A stretch of DNA of 64,000 nt from Gelria sp. Kuro-4 (GCF_019668485.1 NZ_AP024619.1:2411757-2475756); one strand, 5' to 3'; positions 1 to 8,703 are shown, counted from the first letter of the stretch. Numbers and translations are program-made. Notes: generated by a model from the letters alone, not told the origin.

Positions 1-548
1 AAGCGCCGGACCAGTTCCTGCAGCGCCGCCGCGTCCAGGTCGGTATCAAGCCGGGCGTTTTTTTCTCGTTTAAGCTCTTCCATGGCGTGCTCAAACTTCT
101 CACCCGGTACCTTCATGGCCACGTCGCCAAACATCTGGATGAAGCGGCGGTAGCAGTCCCAGGCGAAGCGCTCATTGCCCGTCTTGGCCGCCAGGCCTGC
201 CACACTGGTGTCGGTAAGGCCCAGGTTGAGGATGGTATCCATCATGCCGGGCATGGAAATGGGCGCCCCGGAGCGCACGGAAACCAGGAGCGGGTCCTTG
301 TCGTCGCCGAAGGTCTTTTGCATGGCCTGTTCCAAGTCCCGCATCCCCTGCCGGATTTCGTCCTCTAAACCGGCCGGAAACTTTTCCCCCTGGCGGTAAA
401 ACTCTTTGCACGTCTCTGTGGTAATGGTAATCCCGGGCGGCACCGGCAGCCCGATGCGGGTCATCTCCGCCAGGCCGGCGCCTTTGCCACCCAGGAGGCT
501 CTTCATCCCGGCGTTGCCCTCGCGAAAAGCGTAGACGAACTTGGTCAC
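1..548 (-). CDS. ppdK: pyruvate, phosphate dikinase, N-terminal part (runs off the window)
   Basis: Only the first ~182 codons are present; the gene continues beyond base 1. PPDK interconverts pyruvate, ATP and Pi with PEP, AMP and PPi. The translation begins VTKFVYAFREGNAG, followed by GGKGAGLAEM and the glycine-rich GLPVPPGITITTE, then the conserved VSVRSGAPISMPGMMDT stretch near residue 95. All are hallmarks of the ATP-grasp domain of PPDK. The start is GTG at 548, which overlaps the stop of the upstream ppsR by 4 nt, so translation is probably coupled. The neighbours encode its regulator (PpsR) and a CcpN-type repressor, pointing to controlled use in gluconeogenic or PEP-forming metabolism. 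No frameshift is visible in the part present. Confidence 0.95.
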   Translation of the reverse strand, partial: MTKFVYAFREGNAGMKSLLGGKGAGLAEMTRIGLPVPPGITITTETCKEFYRQGEKFPAGLEDEIRQGMRDLEQAMQKTFGDDKDPLLVSVRSGAPISMPGMMDTILNLGLTDTSVAGLAAKTGNERFAWDCYRRFIQMFGDVAMKVPGEKFEHAMEELKREKNARLDTDLDAAALQELVRR

Positions 549-1363
549 AGGTTATCCCCCTTTTTCAGAAGTTGCATAATCTTGGTGGCAATCTCCTCAA
601 CCGCCATGTTGGTTACATCCAAGACCTGGCACCTTAGTCTGGCCATGATCTCCTCTGCATATGCCACCTCCTTTTCAATGCGGCCGGTGCTGGCATAATC
701 CGCGTTGCCCTCGAGGCCCATGGTGCGCAGGCGCTCCTGGCGAATCTCCACCAGCTTGGCGGGAGAGATGGTAAGGCCGATGATCTTCTCCGGCGGCAAC
801 TGGAACAGCTCCTCCGGCGGGGCCACGCCCAGCACCAGCGGCAGGTTCGCGCTGCGGACCTTCTGGTGGGCCAGGTACAGGGAAAGAGGTGTCTTGGAAG
901 TGCGCGAGACGCCAATGAGCACCACGTCGGCCCGGAAGAGACCCCGCGGGTCTTTACCGTTGTCGAAGCGCACCGCAAACTCAATGGCCTCCATGCGGTC
1001 GAAGTATTCTTCGTCCAGGCGGTGCACGAGGCCGGGTTTAAGCTGCGGCGCTCCCGGCATGATCCCCTCCAGGGCGCCCAGAATAGGTCCCATAATGTCC
1101 ACAGCCTTAAGGCCCAGTCGCGCCGCCCCCGCTGCCAGGGCGCGCCTCAGCTCGGGCAGGACAAAGGTATAAGCCAGCACGCAGTTCGTTCCTGCGGCCT
1201 CCTGGAGCACCTCCTCCACCTGCGCCGCTTCGGTGACGAAGGGCACCCGCCTTATCTTCGCCCCTTGGGAGTTGAACTGGCTGAGCGCCGCCCGCACCAC
1301 CAGCTCGGCAGTCTCGCCCAAGGAGTCCGAGAGAATAAAAACGACCGGCTGTTCTTCCTTGAT
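545..1363 (-). CDS. ppsR: PPDK regulatory protein (bifunctional kinase/pyrophosphorylase, DUF299)
   Basis: Members of this family inactivate PPDK by ADP-dependent threonine phosphorylation and reactivate it by Pi-dependent dephosphorylation. The P-loop-like motif GVSRTSKTPLSLYLA lies near residue 150, and the conserved N-terminal FILSDSLGETAE is present. That N-terminal strand lies upstream of the first usable TTG (1321). An in-frame TGA precedes the region and there is no ATG, GTG or TTG before 1321. An ATC codon at 1363 sits 5 nt after a strong GGGGGAG ribosome site, so I place the start there (272 aa, about family length). The gene lies between ccpN and ppdK with a 4-nt overlap into ppdK. 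Function is very sure; the start is inferred. Confidence 0.9.
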   Translation of the reverse strand: MKEEQPVVFILSDSLGETAELVVRAALSQFNSQGAKIRRVPFVTEAAQVEEVLQEAAGTNCVLAYTFVLPELRRALAAGAARLGLKAVDIMGPILGALEGIMPGAPQLKPGLVHRLDEEYFDRMEAIEFAVRFDNGKDPRGLFRADVVLIGVSRTSKTPLSLYLAHQKVRSANLPLVLGVAPPEELFQLPPEKIIGLTISPAKLVEIRQERLRTMGLEGNADYASTGRIEKEVAYAEEIMARLRCQVLDVTNMAVEEIATKIMQLLKKGDNL

Positions 1364-1377
1364 CTTTACTCCCCCCT

Positions 1378-2019
1378 TTACAGGATCCTCTCACCCAGCT
1401 CGTAAAAGAGCTTGGTGATGGTAGTCTTGCTGATCCTGCCCAACACTTCCTGGCCTTTGCCGCCCCCTGGCTGCGCACGCGCCCGCACCACCGGCAGCAC
1501 CTCCACCTGGTGGGCGAGAAGCTTGCCGGCCGCACTGAACACGCTCTCTTCCGGCCCTACCGTGGTCACCTGGGGAACGCGCGTCATAATGGCTCCCACC
1601 GGGACGGTGCTCAAATCAGCCTGGCCCAGGCTCAGGCGCAGGATATCCTGCCGCGACACCACACCCGTGAGCAACCCCGCCTCATCCACCACAAACACGG
1701 TACCGGTGTCCTCCAGCATCATGGTCACCAGAGCATCGTAGGCGGAAGCCCCCTGATTCACCACCACGGGTACCGCCTTCACGTCCCCCACCGTCAACCG
1801 GCGCAGCTCCGCCAGGGTCTCGCCTTCGCCCTGTCCCGCGTAAGAATAACCCACCCGCGGTTTGGCCTCCAGAATACCGGCCATGGTCAGGATGGTCAAG
1901 TCCGGGCGCAGGGTGGCCCGGGTCACCTGCAGGCGGCTGGCAACCTCTTCCCCGGTTATCGGGCCTTCGGCTTTAACGATCTCCACAATCTTCTTCTGCC
2001 GCGGGCTGAGCTGGATGAT
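1378..2019 (-). CDS. ccpN: CcpN-type transcriptional repressor (HTH plus two CBS domains)
   Basis: The N-terminal winged-helix segment (GPITGEEVASRLQVTRATLRPDL cut at its core TRATLRPDL) is followed by two CBS domains at about residues 80-205. This is the architecture of B. subtilis CcpN/YqzB, which represses gluconeogenic genes on glycolytic substrates and senses nucleotides through its CBS pair. A GTG at 1986 would remove the first helix (IIQLSPRQKKI), which is conserved in the family. Upstream of it only ATC codons (2019, 2016) are available before a stop at 2025, with a GAGGG ribosome site 6 nt before ATC 2019. The gene follows glyS as in Bacillus and is followed by ppsR-ppdK, so an autogenous or PPDK-directed role is plausible. 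Confidence 0.88.
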   Translation of the reverse strand: MIQLSPRQKKIVEIVKAEGPITGEEVASRLQVTRATLRPDLTILTMAGILEAKPRVGYSYAGQGEGETLAELRRLTVGDVKAVPVVVNQGASAYDALVTMMLEDTGTVFVVDEAGLLTGVVSRQDILRLSLGQADLSTVPVGAIMTRVPQVTTVGPEESVFSAAGKLLAHQVEVLPVVRARAQPGGGKGQEVLGRISKTTITKLFYELGERIL

Positions 2020-2064
2020 AGATCACCCTCTTTCCGCAGAAGGCAGGGGCCGGCTCGTTTACAG

Positions 2065-2090
2065 TATTCTTCCCCAAAAGGAGAATTCCT
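2065..2090 (-). promoter_or_regulatory. candidate sigma-H promoter upstream of ccpN
   Basis: On the minus strand AGGAATT (2084-2090) and GAATA (2065-2069) are separated by 14 nt. This matches the Spo0H/sigma-H pattern (RnAGGAwWW, then RnnGAAT). It lies in the glyS-ccpN gap, about 45 nt before the ccpN start. This suggests that ccpN-ppsR-ppdK can be transcribed separately from glyQS. Confidence 0.5.
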
Positions 2091-2106
2091 GCCGTGTCCA
2101 GATACG

Positions 2107-4188
2107 TCAGTCGGCCACCAGCCGACCGAAGTCCGCCACCATGAGGCCCAGGTCGCGGACGGCTTTGAGCAGCGCCAGGCGGTTGGCGCGCACCGCCGGG
2201 TCGGGCGCCATCACCAGAACGTCGGTAAAGAAGCGGTCCACCGGTCCCGCCAGGCGCGCCAGCTCCTTAAGCGCCGCCGGGTAATTCTCCGCCTTGATCA
2301 GGGCCGGCAGGGCCCGGGCCCGCTCCTGGTAGCCGGCAAAAAGCTCCTTCTCCGCGTCCTCGGTAAAGAGCTCGGGGCGCACCGCTGCTTCGCCCGCCTG
2401 GCGCGCCAGGTTCCCGGCCCGGGTGAAGGCGGTGAGGAGCGCCCCGAAGAAGGCCTCATGCCGCAGCCGCGTCAGGGCTTCCGCCCGCCGGTAGGCCTGG
2501 GCGGGATAGTCCGGCGCCGCCGCCAATACGGCGTCCACCACGTCGTAGCGCAGGCCGCGGTCCTCCAGGGCAATGCGCAGGCGCCCGGTGAGGAACTCCA
2601 GTACCTCCGCTGTAACCTCCGCGGCCGGCCGGGGCAACAGCCGCTGCTTTGTATACAGCTGGGCCGCCGTGCGCACCAGTTCGCTGAGCGAGAGGTCGAG
2701 CTCGCCCTCCAGCATGATGTTGATGCACCCGCCGGCCAGGCGCCGCAACCCATAGGGATCCTGCGACCCGGTGGGTGTAAGCCCGACGCCGAAGCAGCCC
2801 ACGATCGTGTCCAGTTTATCGGCCAAAGCGAGCAGCGAACCGGCGATGGTGGCCGGCAGCTCATCGCCGGCGAAGCGCGGCAGGTACTGCTCGGCGATGG
2901 CCTGGGCCACGCTGGCGTGCTCGCCGGAGAGGAGGGCGTACTCCCGTCCCATAATCCCCTGCAGCTCCGGAAACTCGTACACCATGTTGGTGGTGAGATC
3001 GGCCTTTGCCAGGTGCGCCGCCCGGGCAACAAAGCCGGCCGCCGCACCGTCCAGGCCCGCCCGGCCGGCCAGGTGGCCGGCGAGGGCCTCGAGCCGCTGC
3101 GTCTTATCATACAGAGTGCCTAGATTCTCCTGGAACACAATGTGCTTCAAGCGTTCCACCCGCTCCGCCAAGGCCACCCGCTTGTCCTCTTCGAAGAAGA
3201 AGCGGGCGTCCGCCAGGCGGGCACGCAGCACCTTCTCATTGCCCGCCCGCACGGTGTTGAGGTGCGCGGCGGTACCGTTGCGCACGGCGATGAAGTAGGG
3301 CAGAAGCTCGCCTTCCGGGTTGACCACGGGGAAGTACCGCTGGTGGTCTTTCATCGGGGTCACCACCACTTCCGAGGGAAGCTCCAGGTACTGGGGAGCG
3401 AAAGAGCCCCGGAGGGCCGTGGGGTATTCCACCAGGAAGGTCACCTCGGTGAGCAGCTCGTCCGAAAAGAGCACGCGGCCCCCCACTTCCTTGGCCAGCT
3501 GCTCACCCTGGGCCCGGATGCGCGCGCGCCGCTCCTCCGGGGAAAGCACCACGTACGCGTGCTCCAGCCGCGCGAAGTAGTCGTCCGGGTCGGTGATGCG
3601 AAATGGGCCGGGCGCAAGGAACCGGTGGCCGTAAGTGAAGCGGTCGCTCCTCAGGCCGTCCAGGTCAAACTCCACCACCTCATCGCCGAAGAGGGCCAAA
3701 AGCCAGCGGATAGGCCGCACGAAGCGCAGCTCACCGCTTCCCCAGCGCATGGGCCGCGGAAAGGAGAGGGAGCGCACCAGGTCGGGCAGAAGCTCCGCCA
3801 GCACCTGGAGGGTGGGCCGGCCGGCTTCCCGCTTGGTGGCAAAAACGTAACTGCCGCCATCCACCTGGCGTACCTGAAGGTCCGCCAGCGCCACGCCCTG
3901 ACTGCGGGCAAAGCCCTCGGCCGCCTGGGTGGGTTTACCGTCCGGCGTAAAGGCCGTCTTCTCCGGCGGCCCCTTCACCTCATAGGTGCGGGCCGCTGTT
4001 TCCTCCGCCAGGCCGCGCACCACAAGCACCAGGCGGCGGGGGGTGCCGTAGGTGTTAAGCTCGCTGATGTCCAGGCGGGCAGCCCGGAGCCGCTCCTGGG
4101 CCAGCGACCCGAGGGCCGCCAGGGTGTCCGGCATCAGGCGGGCCGGGATCTCTTCACACCCGATTTCCAAGACAAGGTCGCGGCTCAT
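2107..4188 (-). CDS. glyS: glycyl-tRNA synthetase beta subunit
   Basis: The 693-aa protein starts [20 protein letters not shown], the signature of the bacterial GlyRS beta chain, and carries the family's central HD-like and C-terminal anticodon-binding regions (DALRR-type). Length is normal (about 690). It pairs with GlyQ as an alpha2-beta2 enzyme that charges tRNA-Gly in the cytoplasm. The ATG at 4188 overlaps the glyQ stop by 4 nt, indicating coupled translation. Expression should follow the T-box leader ahead of glyQ. Confidence 0.98.
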   Translation of the reverse strand: MSRDLVLEIGCEEIPARLMPDTLAALGSLAQERLRAARLDISELNTYGTPRRLVLVVRGLAEETAARTYEVKGPPEKTAFTPDGKPTQAAEGFARSQGVALADLQVRQVDGGSYVFATKREAGRPTLQVLAELLPDLVRSLSFPRPMRWGSGELRFVRPIRWLLALFGDEVVEFDLDGLRSDRFTYGHRFLAPGPFRITDPDDYFARLEHAYVVLSPEERRARIRAQGEQLAKEVGGRVLFSDELLTEVTFLVEYPTALRGSFAPQYLELPSEVVVTPMKDHQRYFPVVNPEGELLPYFIAVRNGTAAHLNTVRAGNEKVLRARLADARFFFEEDKRVALAERVERLKHIVFQENLGTLYDKTQRLEALAGHLAGRAGLDGAAAGFVARAAHLAKADLTTNMVYEFPELQGIMGREYALLSGEHASVAQAIAEQYLPRFAGDELPATIAGSLLALADKLDTIVGCFGVGLTPTGSQDPYGLRRLAGGCINIMLEGELDLSLSELVRTAAQLYTKQRLLPRPAAEVTAEVLEFLTGRLRIALEDRGLRYDVVDAVLAAAPDYPAQAYRRAEALTRLRHEAFFGALLTAFTRAGNLARQAGEAAVRPELFTEDAEKELFAGYQERARALPALIKAENYPAALKELARLAGPVDRFFTDVLVMAPDPAVRANRLALLKAVRDLGLMVADFGRLVAD

Positions 4189-5069
4189 AGCGCCGCCTCC
4201 TTCCGCTTAAGGAGTGGGAAGCCCAGTTTCTCGCGTTGGGCCACATAGGCCTGGGCGCACTCGCGGGCCAGCACGCGGACCCGCCCGATGAAACTTGTCC
4301 TTTCGGTCACGCTGATCGCCCCCCGGGCATCCAGGAGGTTAAAGGTGTGCGAGCACTTGAGGATGTAATCGTAGGCCGGAAGAACCAGCTCCTTCTTGAG
4401 GAGCCTTTGGGCGGTGCGCTCGTAGGTATCAAACAGCATGAAGAGCGTTTCCGGGTCGGACTCTTCAAAGTTGTAGCGGGAGTGCTCCACCTCGAACTGG
4501 TGGAAGACATCGCCGTAGGTAATGCCCCCCACCCACTCCACAGCGAACACGTTGTCCTTCTTCTGGATGAACATGGCCAGGCGTTCCAGCCCGTAGGTGA
4601 TCTCGGCCGCCACCGGCCGGGCATCCAGGCCGCCCACCTGCTGGAAGTAGGTAAACTGCGTTACCTCCATCCCGTCCAGCCACACCTCCCAACCCAGGCC
4701 CCAGGCACCCAGGGTGGGCGATTCCCAGTTGTCCTCAACAAAGCGGATGTCGTGCTCCAGGGGGTCGATCCCCAGGGCCCGGAGGCTTTCCAGGTAGAGG
4801 TCCTGGATGTTGTCCGGGGAGGGCTTCATGATCACTTGGAACTGGTGGTGCTGGTAGAGACGGTTCGGATTCTCGCCGTAGCGGCCGTCCGTCGGCCGGC
4901 GCGAAGGCTCCACATAGGCCACGTTCCAGGGCTCGGGCCCCAGGGTACGGAGAAAAGTGGCCGGGTTCATGGTGCCGGCGCCCTTTTCCACATCGTACGG
5001 CTGCTGCAGGATGCAGTTTTGAGCCGCCCAGAACTCTTCGAGTTTGAGGATGATCTCCTGAAAGTTCAA
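4185..5069 (-). CDS. glyQ: glycyl-tRNA synthetase alpha subunit
   Basis: The catalytic alpha chain of class II Gly[20 protein letters not shown] at the N-terminus, then [12 protein letters not shown] and [19 protein letters not shown]-type motifs (shown here as [14 protein letters not shown]) that build the adenylate site. I chose TTG at 5069 because AGGAGG lies 7 nt upstream and because the protein then starts exactly as family members do (294 aa). The longer reading frame to 5126 would translate the T-box terminator. It is the first gene of the glyQS unit. Confidence 0.97.
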   Translation of the reverse strand: MNFQEIILKLEEFWAAQNCILQQPYDVEKGAGTMNPATFLRTLGPEPWNVAYVEPSRRPTDGRYGENPNRLYQHHQFQVIMKPSPDNIQDLYLESLRALGIDPLEHDIRFVEDNWESPTLGAWGLGWEVWLDGMEVTQFTYFQQVGGLDARPVAAEITYGLERLAMFIQKKDNVFAVEWVGGITYGDVFHQFEVEHSRYNFEESDPETLFMLFDTYERTAQRLLKKELVLPAYDYILKCSHTFNLLDARGAISVTERTSFIGRVRVLARECAQAYVAQREKLGFPLLKRKEAAL

Positions 5070-5103
5070 GCCTTGACCTCCTTTGCTTGTCCTTGGGAGG
5101 ATA

Positions 5104-5143
5104 AAAAATAAGCCCCCTCCCCGCAAAACCAGGGACGAGACTT
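5104..5143 (-). terminator. intrinsic terminator of the glyQS T-box leader
   Basis: Minus-strand AAGTCTCGTCCCT and GGGGAGGGGGCTT pair over about 12 positions (with wobbles and one mismatch) around the loop GGTTTTGC, followed by a run of T. The 5' half abuts the T-box sequence, so it would be mutually exclusive with the antiterminator. Confidence 0.8.
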
Positions 5144-5320
5144 CTCCCGCGGTTCCACCCTGTTTGGCCGGGACGAGCCGGCCCCCTTACTCCGTGCGTG
5201 CCGCCATACTCCGGGGCCCCCCAGCCGGCTCGCCTGCAGGTTTGCACCCCTCCCTGCTCTCTTCGAGGCCTACCCCGGCTGCTTTCCCCATCCTCGCCTC
5301 CGGCCCGCGCCGACTATATC
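5104..5320 (-). promoter_or_regulatory. T-box leader (tRNA-Gly sensing) of glyQS
   Basis: The invariant T-box AGGGTGGAACCGCG is read on the minus strand at 5148-5162, followed by the terminator stem and then glyQ. Upstream, paired segments such as GAGCCGGC/GCCGGCTC and an AGAGAGC box typical of stem III regions can be seen. The leader starts just after a sigma-A promoter at 5327-5355. Glycine specificity is inferred from the downstream gene; I did not fix the specifier loop. Uncharged tRNA would bind and prevent termination. Confidence 0.92.
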
Positions 5321-5326
5321 AAGGTT

Positions 5327-5355
5327 ACTGTAGCAAATCCTGGCCCGCCTGTCAA
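5327..5355 (-). promoter_or_regulatory. sigma-A promoter of the glyQS operon
   Basis: Minus strand: TTGACA at 5350-5355, a 17-nt spacer, then TACAGT at 5327-5332. It lies between the recO stop (5366) and the T-box leader. Confidence 0.8.
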
Positions 5356-5365
5356 CTTCTCCTTT

Positions 5366-6118
5366 TCAGCGGCCCTGCGCCTGGACCAGGGCCAAAAACG
5401 CCGCTGCGTTCACGTCGCGCCCAAGCTGAGCGCGCAGCAACGCCCGGGCGACGCACCCCAGCTCGGCCCGGGCCGCCGGTGTGAGATGCAAAAGCTCCAG
5501 GCGGGTAAGCGGCGCCCGGGCCAGGTAGCGCAGCGCCGCCAGCGTGTCGCCCCGCAGCGGGAGTGCGTCGCAGTCGGCCGGCCGGCACCTCCGGCAGAGC
5601 ACCCCACCCAAAGCAGGGCTCATGGCGGCGCCTTCGCCGGGCGCGGCGCCGCAGCGGACACACGCGTCCAGTTCCGGGGCGTAGCCCAGGCGGGTGAGCA
5701 AACCCAGTTCAAAGGCGCGCACCGCCAGCTCCAGGTCGCGCCCCACCGCCAGGAGGTGGAGCACCGCCAGGAGGAAAGGAAAGAGATCGCCGCGCGGCTC
5801 TTCTTCCTCCGTTAGGCGGTCCAGCACCTCCAGGCAGTAGGCACCGGCCGCCGTACGCTCCAGCTCCTCGCGCAGAGCGCGGTACGACTCCAGGATCTCG
5901 CACTGGCTGATGGTGTCGAGTCCGTCGTTGGCAAAAAGGAGATAGCTGCCGTAGGTGAACACCTCCGCTCCCGCCCGCAGGCGGTTGCGCGGGCGGCGCG
6001 CTCCTCGGGCCACGGCGCGCACCTTACCGCGTTCGCTCGAGTAAAGCGTGACTATCTTATCGGCTTCACCCAGGTTCTGGCTCTTGATCACCACCGCGTT
6101 CAAGTTGTAAAGGGGCAT
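5366..6118 (-). CDS. recO: DNA repair and recombination mediator RecO
   Basis: 250 aa, normal length. The N-terminal OB-fold begins MPLYNLNAVVIKSQNLGEAD (VIKSQNLGEADKIV is the RecO signature) and continues through the basic GKVRAVARGARRP. A C-terminal zinc-binding pair CVRCG...CRRC sits near residues 150-180. RecO anneals ssDNA and loads RecA with RecR in RecFOR recombination. It lies between yqzL and the glyQS leader, the same order as in Bacillus (era-yqzL-recO-glyQ). Confidence 0.95.
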   Translation of the reverse strand: MPLYNLNAVVIKSQNLGEADKIVTLYSSERGKVRAVARGARRPRNRLRAGAEVFTYGSYLLFANDGLDTISQCEILESYRALREELERTAAGAYCLEVLDRLTEEEEPRGDLFPFLLAVLHLLAVGRDLELAVRAFELGLLTRLGYAPELDACVRCGAAPGEGAAMSPALGGVLCRRCRPADCDALPLRGDTLAALRYLARAPLTRLELLHLTPAARAELGCVARALLRAQLGRDVNAAAFLALVQAQGR

Positions 6119-6152
6119 CGTCTTCTTCTCCTAACTTTGCCTTACCAGGCCG

Positions 6153-6281
6153 CTATGAGATCTTTTCCTCCGGTTCACCGTTTACGCCTCCGTTTTCCAG
6201 CCGGCGGTAAAGAAGGTAGAGGCCGATTCTTCCGGTGTGCCAGAAATACTCCCAGAGTATATCCTTCAGCTCCTGCTGCAT
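6153..6281 (-). CDS. yqzL: YqzL-like small protein
   Basis: A 42-aa reading frame with an ATG at 6281 (a GTG at 6290 is also possible, both close to a GGGGAGAAGGGG ribosome site). Its core EYFWHTGRIGLYLLYRRLE resembles the YqzL family, tiny proteins that sit between era and recO in Firmicutes, as here. The function of the family is unknown. The position and the hydrophobic-plus-acidic pattern make it a real gene rather than chance. Confidence 0.75.
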   Translation of the reverse strand: MQQELKDILWEYFWHTGRIGLYLLYRRLENGGVNGEPEEKIS

Positions 6282-6307
6282 CCCATCCACCCCTTCTCCC
6301 CGGCGCC

Positions 6308-7207
6308 TTACGCCTGGTAACCCAGTCGGCGCAGGGTACTCTCTGTGTCGCGCCAGTCCTCCTTTACTTTCACCCACAGGTCGAGGAAAACATGGACGCC
6401 CAGCAGCGCCTCGATGCTGGCGCGCGCCCCCTGACCGACGGCCTTGAGCATCGACCCGTTTTTACCGATAAGGATGCGCTTCTGTGATTCTTTTTCCACG
6501 AAGATGTTGGCCCTTATATAGACGATGTTTTTCGCCTCCCGTTCCGCCATTTCCTCCACCTCCACCGCCACCGCGTGGGGAACCTCCTCGCGCGTCAGGC
6601 TGAGCACCTGCTCGCGGATCAGCTCGGCTACGGCGAAGCGTTCCGGCTGGTCAGTCACCATGTCCGGCGGGTAGAACTGCGGCCCGGCCGGGAGGTACCG
6701 GGTGAGAACTTCAAGCAAAGTGTCCAGGTTGGTACCGGCCAGGGCCGAAACAGGCACCACCTCCGCGAAATCCCCCAGCGCGGCGTAGCGGTCGAGAGCC
6801 AGCACCGTTTGCTCGCGGCTCAAAAGGTCCACCTTGTTCACCGCCAGCAGCACCGGGGTCTTCAGCCCCTTAAGGTTGGCGGCGAGCCGGCGGTCGGTAG
6901 CGCCCAGGGGCGCGCCGCCATCCACCACGTAAAGCACAGCGTCCACTTCGCCCAGCGCGCGCTGCGCCACCTCCACCATGTAGATGCCCAGGCGCGTCCG
7001 CGGCTTGTGGATACCCGGGGTATCCACGAAGACAATCTGGCGCCGCTCATCGGTGAAGATGCCGTGGATGCGGTTGCGGGTGGTTTGCGGCCGGGCGGTC
7101 ACAATCGCCACCTTGTCGCCCACCAAGGCGTTCATCAAGGTCGATTTGCCCACATTGGGGCGCCCCACCAGGGCCACAAAACCGCTCCGGTACCCGCCAG
7201 CGTTCAT
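6308..7207 (-). CDS. era: GTPase Era
   Basis: 299 aa. The GTPase domain shows G1 GRPNVGKST (residue ~13), G3 DTPGIHKP and G4 NKVDLL. The C-terminal KH domain carries RILIGKNGSMLKAVGQGAR, which binds the 3' end of 16S rRNA during 30S maturation. The ATG at 7207 overlaps the cdd stop by 4 nt. The neighbours (ybeY, phoH, recO upstream and downstream) form the standard Firmicutes Era cluster. Confidence 0.98.
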   Translation of the reverse strand: MNAGGYRSGFVALVGRPNVGKSTLMNALVGDKVAIVTARPQTTRNRIHGIFTDERRQIVFVDTPGIHKPRTRLGIYMVEVAQRALGEVDAVLYVVDGGAPLGATDRRLAANLKGLKTPVLLAVNKVDLLSREQTVLALDRYAALGDFAEVVPVSALAGTNLDTLLEVLTRYLPAGPQFYPPDMVTDQPERFAVAELIREQVLSLTREEVPHAVAVEVEEMAEREAKNIVYIRANIFVEKESQKRILIGKNGSMLKAVGQGARASIEALLGVHVFLDLWVKVKEDWRDTESTLRRLGYQA

Positions 7208-7611
7208 GGTTTCGCCTCCTTAAGGTGTGCCGGCCCAAAGGCGCAGGGCAGAAGCTCCGCCAGGGTCAGGCTCCTCACCTCACCCCCGGGGCCGGCCAGG
7301 TAAACCTTAAGCTCGGGGGCAAACTCGCACAGCACCTGGCGGCAGGCGCCGCAGGGCGAAGCCGTCCTCTCGCCCTCGGCCGCCACAGCCAGGGCAAGGA
7401 ACTCGCGCTCTCCCTCCGAGACCGCCTTAAAAAGCGCCACGCGTTCCGCGCACATGGTGCAACCGTAAGCGGCGTTTTCAATGTTGCACCCCGTGTACAC
7501 CCGGCCGGACTGAGTAAGCAGCGCCGCGCCTACCCGGTAGTGGGAATAAGGAACATAGGCCCGCGCCTTCGCCGCGCGGGCAGCCGCCACCAGGGCTTCC
7601 TCTGTGGTCAT
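7204..7611 (-). CDS. cdd: cytidine deaminase
   Basis: 135 aa. Zinc-site motifs are complete: TGCNIENAAYGCTMCAERVA (C-A-E with the catalytic Glu) and PCGACRQVL (two zinc cysteines). It deaminates cytidine and deoxycytidine to uridine forms in pyrimidine salvage. It is translationally coupled to era (4-nt overlap), the common Firmicutes arrangement. Confidence 0.97.
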   Translation of the reverse strand: MTTEEALVAAARAAKARAYVPYSHYRVGAALLTQSGRVYTGCNIENAAYGCTMCAERVALFKAVSEGEREFLALAVAAEGERTASPCGACRQVLCEFAPELKVYLAGPGGEVRSLTLAELLPCAFGPAHLKEAKP

Positions 7612-7622
7612 AACCGTTCCCC

Positions 7623-8666
7623 CTACTCCCAGCTGACTTCCGCGCCCCGGGGCATAACCTCCACCCAGGTCTGACCCCGGGCCAGCTTAACCGTTTGGCC
7701 GTTCTTTTCCGTCCAGTGCGTGAAGTCCGTGCGTGACCCCTTGGACCAGTTGGCCTCGTAGGTGACGCCCAGCTGAAAGACGCGGCCGCTTCCCTGGCCC
7801 GTAAGCTTCATGTCGAGCCGCCCTTCCTTATCCAGTACCCGCGTCCCGTCCACAAACTGGACCAGGATATTCCTGGCCACCAGTTGCTGCCCCGTCTCGG
7901 CGTCCTTGTGCGGCCGGCCGCCGACAAACCGGCGATACCCGCCATCGACAATCCCTGCGTCCCAAACGTACTCCACCGTGTAACCGCCGGGGTACTTGAG
8001 CGTAATCTTCTTCGCTGAGGGACCGGAAAGGGCGCTGGGATCGTCATGAAACTCGAGCTCCCAGCTACGGCTGTAATTGGTCAGAAGGCCCCGCCGGTCC
8101 AGCTCCTGAAACAGGCGGTCCGTACTAGTATACACATTGTGCGGTTCCTTCTTGCTGCGCACCCGCCAGTAAACTTGTGGCAGGTAAAACTCGTTCAATG
8201 AAATCACCTTGAGGCGCTGGATGTCCCGCTGCGCCTGAGGACTCCAGCCGCAGTGGCTGTAGGCGGCGCCGAACTCCAGCGCCTTGTCGAGGAAGTAGTG
8301 ACGGGCGCTGCGCACCGGGCCCACCGTGGGCGCGTCCTGGTGCAGGTACACGGGCATCAGGCGGGTGATGCCGCCCTCGGCCAGGATTTCAAACACCCAG
8401 CAGGCCTTATCGAGGCCCGACTGGGAACCGATGCCGGTCAGGTTGTCGATCATCACCGCCACCGGCCGCCGGTTCACCAGCACAGCATCCTCCACCGGCA
8501 GGCCGTCCAGCGGGCAGTATACCGGCTTCGGCGCCGGCACGGCCGGCGCTTCGTCCGCCGGTCCCGCCGCCGGCGGCTCGGGCGCAGGCGCCCGCCGGCA
8601 GCCCGCCGCCAGGGTGACCAGCAGTGCTCCCACCAGGAGCAATCCCAAAGATCGTCCCCACGCCAC
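7623..8666 (-). CDS. DUF3048 family lipoprotein (YerB-like)
   Basis: 347 aa from a GTG at 8666, which follows a GGGGGAGGAAGGAAGG ribosome site; an upstream TTG is less likely. The N-terminus is a lipoprotein signal ending in LAAGC. The body contains PVAVMIDN, a GPVRSARHYF stretch and a YSHCGWSPQ segment typical of DUF3048. The family is secreted or lipid-anchored and its activity is not established. It sits between a DUF881 protein and cdd and shares their strand, so a cell-envelope role is a reasonable inference. Confidence 0.85.
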   Translation of the reverse strand: MAWGRSLGLLLVGALLVTLAAGCRRAPAPEPPAAGPADEAPAVPAPKPVYCPLDGLPVEDAVLVNRRPVAVMIDNLTGIGSQSGLDKACWVFEILAEGGITRLMPVYLHQDAPTVGPVRSARHYFLDKALEFGAAYSHCGWSPQAQRDIQRLKVISLNEFYLPQVYWRVRSKKEPHNVYTSTDRLFQELDRRGLLTNYSRSWELEFHDDPSALSGPSAKKITLKYPGGYTVEYVWDAGIVDGGYRRFVGGRPHKDAETGQQLVARNILVQFVDGTRVLDKEGRLDMKLTGQGSGRVFQLGVTYEANWSKGSRTDFTHWTEKNGQTVKLARGQTWVEVMPRGAEVSWE

Positions 8667-8703
8667 CCTTCCTTCCTCCCCCTTGCACAAACTACCGTTA
8701 TGG

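Noticed and set aside
1510-3123. 537-codon plus-strand frame across ccpN and glyS
   Set aside because: Antisense shadow; low-complexity Gly/Arg/Gln translation, no ribosome site, and both minus-strand genes are certain.
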